A stretch of 57,472 bases of DNA from Polyangium jinanense. Its GTDB lineage: Bacteria; Myxococcota; Polyangia; Polyangiales; Polyangiaceae. This document shows positions 52,038 to 57,472 of the stretch, piece after piece. Location of the stretch: contig NZ_JAGTJJ010000064.1 in the NCBI RefSeq assembly GCF_028435365.1, forward strand, positions 1 to 57,472, read 5' to 3'. The notes below the pieces were generated by a model, which saw nothing but the letters and a program-made list of their open reading frames with translations, had not been told where the DNA came from and searched no databases. The first letter of the stretch is position 1, and each line of letters starts with the position of its first letter. Position numbers and translations under genes: made by a program.

Positions 52038-55000
52038 ATGGTCGCGCAGTCTGCATTTCCCGCCTCGGCATCCGATGCATTCGACGGCTACGCATTCGTG
52101 GTGCCCGTCTATGAAGGCGCCGAAACGTTCGTGTACCGGGCGCGGAAACAGGATGGCGGGGCGCATGTCATCCTGAAGCAGACGAAGAACGACTATCCGA
52201 GCGCGCGAGAGAACGCCAGGCTGCGGCGCGAATTCATGATCCTGCGCGAGCTTGGGCTCGACAACACGCCCCAAGCGCTCGCGCTGGAGGAGCACGGGCG
52301 CGGCCTGCGCCTCGTGATGGTGGACATCGGCCACCCCACGCTGCGCGAGATCCTCGAGGGCGGGAAGCTCGACATCGACACCGTCCTCGTCCTCGCCATA
52401 TCGATATGCAACGCGCTCGCGGCGATCCACGAGAGGCGCGTCATCCACAAGGACATCACACCGAGAAACATCCTGGTGGACAGGTCCTCCTCCAGGGTTT
52501 TTCTCATCGATTTCGGCATATCGGCGCGCATCTCTCGCGAGCTCAACGCGCCGACGAATGCGCGTTCGCTGGAGGGCACGCCTCTCTATGTTTCGCCCGA
52601 ACAAACGGGGCGCATGAACCGCGCCGTCGACGCGCGGTCGGATCTTTATTCGCTCGGCGTGATTCTGTATGAGATGCTCGTCGGTCATGTGCCTTTCCCG
52701 GACCGCGAGGTCGAGGACGTCCTTCAGGCCCACCTGACACGAAGCCCGGTGCCGCCGCGCGAGATGTCTCCGTCCGTGCCCGCGCCGCTCTCGGAAATCG
52801 TCATGAGGCTCCTCGCGAAGACACCCGAGGAGAGATACCAGAGTGACGCGGGCCTCGCGTTCGACCTCGCCGAATGCCTTCGGCAGTGGAGGGAGCGCGG
52901 CGCCATCGAGTCATTCCCTCTGTATACGAAGGACAGGGCGCCCGAACTGCGGCGCGCGCAGCGCCTGTACGGCCGAGAGCGTGATATCGAAGCGCTGCTC
53001 GAGGCGTTCGAGCACGCCCGCCAGCGCGGCCCGGAGCTGGTCCTCGTCTCGGGCTATTCCGGCATCGGCAAGTCGGCACTGGTCCGCGAGATTCACAAGA
53101 CCATCACGCGGCACGGTGGTTTTTTCATCTCGGGCAAATTCGATCAGCTCTCCCGCGACGTGCCGCTCGCGCCGGTCGTATCGGCGTTCCGGGAGTTGAT
53201 GCGCGAAATCCTGACGGAGTCCCCCGCGGCGCTCGCACGATGGAAAGAAAACCTGCTCGTTGCGCTCAAAGGCAATGGCGCGCTGCTCACCGAGCTCGTG
53301 CCGGAGCTCGCGCTCGTCGTCGGCGATCTGCCCAAAGTGCCGGATCTGCCGCCGGATCAAGCCAAGAACCGCTTCGAGCTGACGCTCCTCGACTTTTTGC
53401 ACGTCTTCGCGAGCGCGGCGCACCCCGTCGTCCTCTTCCTCGATGACCTTCAATGGCTCGACCCGGCCTCGCGGCGGCTTTTGCATATTCTCCTGACGGA
53501 CGCGTTCAGCCGGCACTTGTTGATCATCGGCGCCTACAGGGACAACGAAGTCGAGCCCGGCCATCCGCTCCTCTCGCTCGTCGCGGAGCTCGGCAAGTTC
53601 GGCTTCCGCGCCACGGATATCCAGCTCGGGCCGCTCGATCGTGAGACGTTGCATCACCTCGTCGCCGACACGCTCACGAGCCGGCCCGAGGAAGTCGAGA
53701 GCTTGGCCGAGCTGGTTTACGAAAAGACGCACGGGAACCCGTTCTTCGCGCATCAATTCCTGGTCACGCTGAACGAACGGAACCTCCTCCGCTTCGACCC
53801 GTCCACGGGCGCGTGGTCATGGGAGGTCGACACCATCCGCGCGGCGAACGTGACCGACAACGTCGTCGATCTGCTCATCGAGAGCATGCAGGAGCTCCCG
53901 GCAGCGACGCAAGAGGTGCTCTTGCTCGCGGCGTGTATTGGCCATTCGTTCGAATATGGATTGCTGGCCATCGTCGCGAACAAACCGCCGAATGATATCC
54001 TCGCCGCGATCTGGGACGCGATGAAGGCCGGGCTCATCGTCTCTCTGGACGGTGACTACAGGTATCTCGAGGTCGGGCTCGGAGGCTCGGAGGCGAGCGA
54101 CTCGGCGGCGCGCTTCGACGTCCGCTATCGATTCGTCCACGATCGCGTCCATCAGGCTGCATACCTTCTCCTCCCGCCCGAACAGCGAGAAACGATCCAT
54201 CTCGGCATCGGGCGCCTCCTCCAGCAGCACATCAAAGGAGCATCCATGGACGAGCATCTGCTCAAGCTCGTCCACCACCTCAACATCGGCGCTGCTTGCA
54301 TGGATGATCATGCCGAGCGGGTCGACCTCGCGAGGCTCAACCTGCGAGCTGCCCAAAAAGCCAAGGCTTCCACGGCCTACCACGCGTCCACCGAGTATGC
54401 ACGCGCCGGCATCGACCTGCTCCGCGACGAGGATTGGCACGAGCATTATGATTTGTGCCTCGAATTGCACATGCTCGCAGGTCAATGCGCATATCTGGGC
54501 GGCGATGCCGAACGCGCCGAGGCCGTCTTCGCGGAGCTTTCGCGCCGGGTGAAGACCGATATCGAGCGGGCCGCGATCCAGAGGGAGCGCGTCTTCAGCA
54601 GGATGTCCCACGGGCAATTCGTGGAAGGCATCAAGATCGGCCTCGATACGCTGGGGCTGCTCGGGCACCCGCTGCTCATGGAGGAGATCAAGTCGCCGCA
54701 GGTGATGATGGCGGAGCTCGCCCAGGTGACGACCAACCTGCGCGGACGCCGCATCGAGGACGTGGTCGACGCGCCGGCGGTGAAAGACCCGGTCATCGGC
54801 GCGGTCCTCTCGATCCTCGACTCCATCGGCGACGGCTCGCACCACCTCGGCGCGGTCGCGTTCTCCATCATCAATCTCAGGGCGGTCAACATCGCCCTCG
54901 TGCACGGTCATACCGAGCTCGTCGCGCTGCCGTACAGCTGCGTCGGCTACATGCTCGCGGCAATCCGTGGGCGCGTGGACGAGGGGATGGATTTCTGCAA

Positions 55001-57197
55001 ACTGGCGGAAGCGATCAACGCGAAGTTTCCAAGCGCCTTGCAGACCGCGAGGCTCGGCTTCGCCGCGAGCAGCTGCGCGCATATGCGATATCCGATGCGC
55101 CAAGTGGGAGAGCGGTTCGCCGTCACGCGGCAACGCTGCCTGGAGACCGGCGAGCTTCACATGCTCGGCGTCGCCTGCTTCCTCGGGACGATGGCAAACC
55201 TCTTCGCCGGAGATCAGATCGACGATCTCATGGACCTCGCCGAGAAAAACCTGGCGATCGTCCGGCGCAGCAACATCCAGCGCAACAACGCCGCCATGAC
55301 CGCCGTTCGGCAGGCCGTCGCATGCCTCGCAGGCAAGACGCGGGACGCGACGTCGTTCAGCGACGACAACTTCGACGAGGACAAGTTCGTCCGTGACCTG
55401 CAGAGCCAGCAGCCCAGCAGCACGAATGTCCACTATGGCGTATTGAAGTCATTCGTCCTCCTCGTGCACGGAAAACACGCGGAGGCCTGGGAGGCATCGG
55501 AGATCGCCGAGCGTGCCTTGATGTTCGGCGGAGGGACGATCCAACCGAAGATCCATTCCTTCTTCCGAGCGCTCCTGCTCCTCGCCCTACCGCCGGCTGA
55601 GGAGCCCAACGAGGCGGCGAGGCGCAAGGAGCTCTTCACGAGATACAGGGCGGAGATCGCAGACCTCGCGGCGTGGTCCCCGAAGAGCTTCGCGCATTTG
55701 AAGGCGCTCGTCGACGCCGAAGAAGCACGAACGCAAGGTGATATCACCGGCGCCATGCAGCGCTACGAAGGCGCAATCGCGCTTTGCCAGGAAAACAAGG
55801 CCCCCCACTTCGAGGCGATGGCCAACGAGCTCTTCGCCAAGTTTTTCGTGAGCATCGGCATCACCACGGGCGCCGGCGCCTACATGCGAAATGCATACCG
55901 GGCATACCTGCATTGGGGCGCCCCCCTCAAGGCCGCCTCGCTCGAGTCGGAGTCCTCACACGTGTGGCCCTCGTTCCGCGACGTTACGCGTACCAGGTCG
56001 AGCACGGGGACGACGAGCCAATCCGGGCTCACGGAGCTCGGCAGGACCCTCCTCAGCAAGACGGGCGCCGGCAGTCTCCGCGACGCCGCACTCGTCGTCC
56101 GTGCCGCGCAGGAAATCGCAAGCGAGACCGATCTCGCGAAGGTCATCGATCGCCTCGCCAACCTCGTCCTCAGCAACGCGGGCGCCGATCGTGGGGCTTT
56201 GATCCTCGCGCGAGACGGGCAGTTTGCGATTGTCGCGAGGCTCGGGGAGCAGAGCAGGACCATCGACGCCGGCGAGGGGGAGCCGCTGGACGGCGCCGCC
56301 GAATGCGCCAGGAGCGTCATCCTTTATGTGTCAAGAACACAGGAGGTCGTGCTCCTCGACGACAGGGAGAGCGCCGCGCGCTTCTCGGACGATCCGTACA
56401 TCGTCCGCGAAAACCCACGGTCGATCTTGTGCCTGCCGCTCCTGCACCAAGGCCGGCTGAGCGGCGTACTCTACCTGGAAAACCGCGCCATCGCCGGCGT
56501 CTTCAACGAAGCGCGCGTCGAGCTCCTCACCCTGCTCTCGTCGCAGGCCGCCATCGCCATTGAAATCGCCAGGCTCCTCGAGAGCTCGCGCGCGGCCAAT
56601 GAAGAGGTCAAGCGCGCCAACGAGCGGCTCGAGCTCGAGGTCGCGCGCAGGACAGAGGAGCTGCGGTATCTCAATCGTGATCTCACGGATGCCAACGGCC
56701 GCCTCGAAGCCGAGCTCTCCCAGCGCCGCATGGTCGAGGAGCAGCGCGAGGCGCTCCAGGCGCAAATCATCACGGCACAGCGCGCCAGGCTCGCGGAGCT
56801 GTCGACGCCGCTCCTGCCCATTACCCGCGAGATCGTCGTCATGCCCCTCATCGGCACCATGGATAGCGAGCGCGCCGCCCAGGTCCTCGCTGTCGCGCTC
56901 GAAGGCGCCCAGCGCCAAGGCGCGCGCGTGGTCATTCTCGATGTCACGGGAATGAAGGATGTCGATACCCATACAGCGCGAATGCTCATCGACGTCGCAG
57001 GCGCGCTGCGGCTCCTCGGCGCAGAGACGCTCATCACGGGCATCGCTCCGCGGATCGCACAGACGCTCATTTCGCTCGACGTCGATCTGCGGTCTTTCGT
57101 GACGATGAGCACCCTCCAGGGCGGAATGGAATACGCTCTCCGGCGCGTCCGCGGCGCGACGGCCGCTGCCCCTGCGCCGAGGCTCCGGGGGCGGTGA
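52038..57197 (+). CDS. Ser/Thr kinase-AAA ATPase-GAF-STAS signalling chimera
   Basis: A protein of 1719 residues. The N-terminal kinase (about 15-285) has the VILKQ Lys (K47), catalytic HKDITPRN (D139, N144) and DFGIS (D158). An AAA/STAND-type ATPase follows with Walker A GYSGIGKS (339-346) and Walker B VVLFLDD (464-470), then a long helical repeat region (about 650-1330). A GAF domain (about 1346-1511) and a coiled coil precede a RsbR-type STAS domain (about 1600-1710: LDVTGMKDVDTHTA, GIAPRIAQTLISLDVDL). Such proteins occur widely in myxobacteria and cyanobacteria as large signalling hubs, often with a C-terminal kinase. Here the C-terminus is STAS instead, suggesting a link to stressosome-like partner switching. 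All catalytic residues appear intact. Confidence 0.93.
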   Translation: MVAQSAFPASASDAFDGYAFVVPVYEGAETFVYRARKQDGGAHVILKQTKNDYPSARENARLRREFMILRELGLDNTPQALALEEHGRGLRLVMVDIGHPTLREILEGGKLDIDTVLVLAISICNALAAIHERRVIHKDITPRNILVDRSSSRVFLIDFGISARISRELNAPTNARSLEGTPLYVSPEQTGRMNRAVDARSDLYSLGVILYEMLVGHVPFPDREVEDVLQAHLTRSPVPPREMSPSVPAPLSEIVMRLLAKTPEERYQSDAGLAFDLAECLRQWRERGAIESFPLYTKDRAPELRRAQRLYGRERDIEALLEAFEHARQRGPELVLVSGYSGIGKSALVREIHKTITRHGGFFISGKFDQLSRDVPLAPVVSAFRELMREILTESPAALARWKENLLVALKGNGALLTELVPELALVVGDLPKVPDLPPDQAKNRFELTLLDFLHVFASAAHPVVLFLDDLQWLDPASRRLLHILLTDAFSRHLLIIGAYRDNEVEPGHPLLSLVAELGKFGFRATDIQLGPLDRETLHHLVADTLTSRPEEVESLAELVYEKTHGNPFFAHQFLVTLNERNLLRFDPSTGAWSWEVDTIRAANVTDNVVDLLIESMQELPAATQEVLLLAACIGHSFEYGLLAIVANKPPNDILAAIWDAMKAGLIVSLDGDYRYLEVGLGGSEASDSAARFDVRYRFVHDRVHQAAYLLLPPEQRETIHLGIGRLLQQHIKGASMDEHLLKLVHHLNIGAACMDDHAERVDLARLNLRAAQKAKASTAYHASTEYARAGIDLLRDEDWHEHYDLCLELHMLAGQCAYLGGDAERAEAVFAELSRRVKTDIERAAIQRERVFSRMSHGQFVEGIKIGLDTLGLLGHPLLMEEIKSPQVMMAELAQVTTNLRGRRIEDVVDAPAVKDPVIGAVLSILDSIGDGSHHLGAVAFSIINLRAVNIALVHGHTELVALPYSCVGYMLAAIRGRVDEGMDFCKLAEAINAKFPSALQTARLGFAASSCAHMRYPMRQVGERFAVTRQRCLETGELHMLGVACFLGTMANLFAGDQIDDLMDLAEKNLAIVRRSNIQRNNAAMTAVRQAVACLAGKTRDATSFSDDNFDEDKFVRDLQSQQPSSTNVHYGVLKSFVLLVHGKHAEAWEASEIAERALMFGGGTIQPKIHSFFRALLLLALPPAEEPNEAARRKELFTRYRAEIADLAAWSPKSFAHLKALVDAEEARTQGDITGAMQRYEGAIALCQENKAPHFEAMANELFAKFFVSIGITTGAGAYMRNAYRAYLHWGAPLKAASLESESSHVWPSFRDVTRTRSSTGTTSQSGLTELGRTLLSKTGAGSLRDAALVVRAAQEIASETDLAKVIDRLANLVLSNAGADRGALILARDGQFAIVARLGEQSRTIDAGEGEPLDGAAECARSVILYVSRTQEVVLLDDRESAARFSDDPYIVRENPRSILCLPLLHQGRLSGVLYLENRAIAGVFNEARVELLTLLSSQAAIAIEIARLLESSRAANEEVKRANERLELEVARRTEELRYLNRDLTDANGRLEAELSQRRMVEEQREALQAQIITAQRARLAELSTPLLPITREIVVMPLIGTMDSERAAQVLAVALEGAQRQGARVVILDVTGMKDVDTHTARMLIDVAGALRLLGAETLITGIAPRIAQTLISLDVDLRSFVTMSTLQGGMEYALRRVRGATAAAPAPRLRGR

Positions 57198-57210
57198 CCA
57201 CGCCTCGACG

Positions 57211-57472
57211 GCCTGAGCATTGGTCTCATCTGGGAGCCGCTTCGCTGGGGCGTTGCCCCAGGCCCCACCGGGGCTATCCGCCCCTGGACCCGGACCAGCG
57301 CAAGCGCTGGACCCGGGGTCGATGAACTGCGCTCCGCGCAGTTCATCGAACAGGCCGAGGAACGCCCCCTGCCAACCAAGACAGCCGCGCTGCCATTTCT
57401 ATTGGCAATGCTGTCCCTGGTCTTGCCACCGGCCCGTGGAAGAACTGCGCACCGCGCCGTTCTTCCACCCCG
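57211..57472 (+). repeat. Multi-hairpin intergenic element, copy R (runs off right edge)
   Basis: Starts with CTGAGCATTGGTCTCATC (57213-57230), 15 bp after the stop of the signalling chimera. It then runs through the same stems in the same order as copy L: a GGGGCG/GCCCC stem, the GCGC-AA-GCGC stem, GATGAACTGCGC-TCC-GCGCAGTTCATC (57321-57347), and GGAAGAACTGCGC with a one-mismatch partner (57438-57466). It probably continues past the edge to a second boundary motif. Confidence 0.85.

Overview
The window is high-GC (roughly two-thirds G+C by eye), densely coded DNA. It most resembles a myxobacterium, probably of the Polyangium/Sorangium group. The evidence is a giant protein kinase-AAA ATPase-GAF-STAS chimera, several secreted lipoproteins with Gly/Ser linkers, an abundance of two-component and transcriptional regulators, and an orphan type VI secretion (VgrG/DUF2169/Rhs) cassette. 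This placement is inferred from gene content; no rRNA or other phylogenetic marker is present. I saw no tRNA, rRNA or CRISPR array.

Layout. 1-500: start of an IS4/Tn5-type transposase running off the left edge, next to a multi-hairpin repeat. 501-3202 (minus): AraC regulator, VOC protein, small membrane protein and PLP decarboxylase, apparently one transcription unit. 3522-6424: Cys-rich lipoprotein, divergent receiver-kinase and FixJ-type regulator, and a remnant of a hybrid-kinase tail with a small conserved gene. 6485-7665: secreted triplicate-repeat protein and a 33-residue membrane peptide. 7749-13528: CzcCBA-type metal efflux operon behind three copies of a short palindrome. 13589-16424: LysR regulator facing a hydrolase-SDR-tautomerase operon. 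16617-18920: decayed ECF sigma gene, then an alginate lyase overlapping a membrane phosphatase. 19043-22131: second repeat copy, a cytochrome c/copper monooxygenase-like lipoprotein, a TetR regulator with candidate operators, and a frameshifted lipoprotein. 22148-25422: NarL-type regulator and multi-PAS kinase. 25872-29865: four-gene catabolic-looking cluster. 29922-41519: type VI secretion effector cassette (VgrG, three DUF2169 proteins, Rhs toxin, immunity candidate). 41663-42883: cytochrome P450 with an in-frame amber codon. 42951-51713: secreted or surface proteins (FG-GAP, lipoproteins, YVTN-dihaem). 52038-57197: the signalling chimera. 57211-57472: third repeat copy.

Themes. (1) Effector delivery: VgrG, DUF2169, Rhs and immunity genes are packed at 8 bp, 6 bp and -4 bp spacing. 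The toxin tip and immunity gene are visibly lower in G+C than the Rhs body. (2) Signalling: two two-component pairs, one large Ser/Thr kinase chimera, and AraC, LysR and TetR regulators. (3) Gene decay: an ECF sigma remnant, a hybrid-kinase tail, a frameshifted lipoprotein and an interrupted P450. (4) An element of about 300 bp built of consecutive hairpins occurs three times. Each copy begins within about 25 bp of a stop codon, in the same orientation relative to the gene it follows; I regard it as the most interesting uncatalogued feature.

All functional assignments rest on motif and family recognition by eye; no database search was possible.
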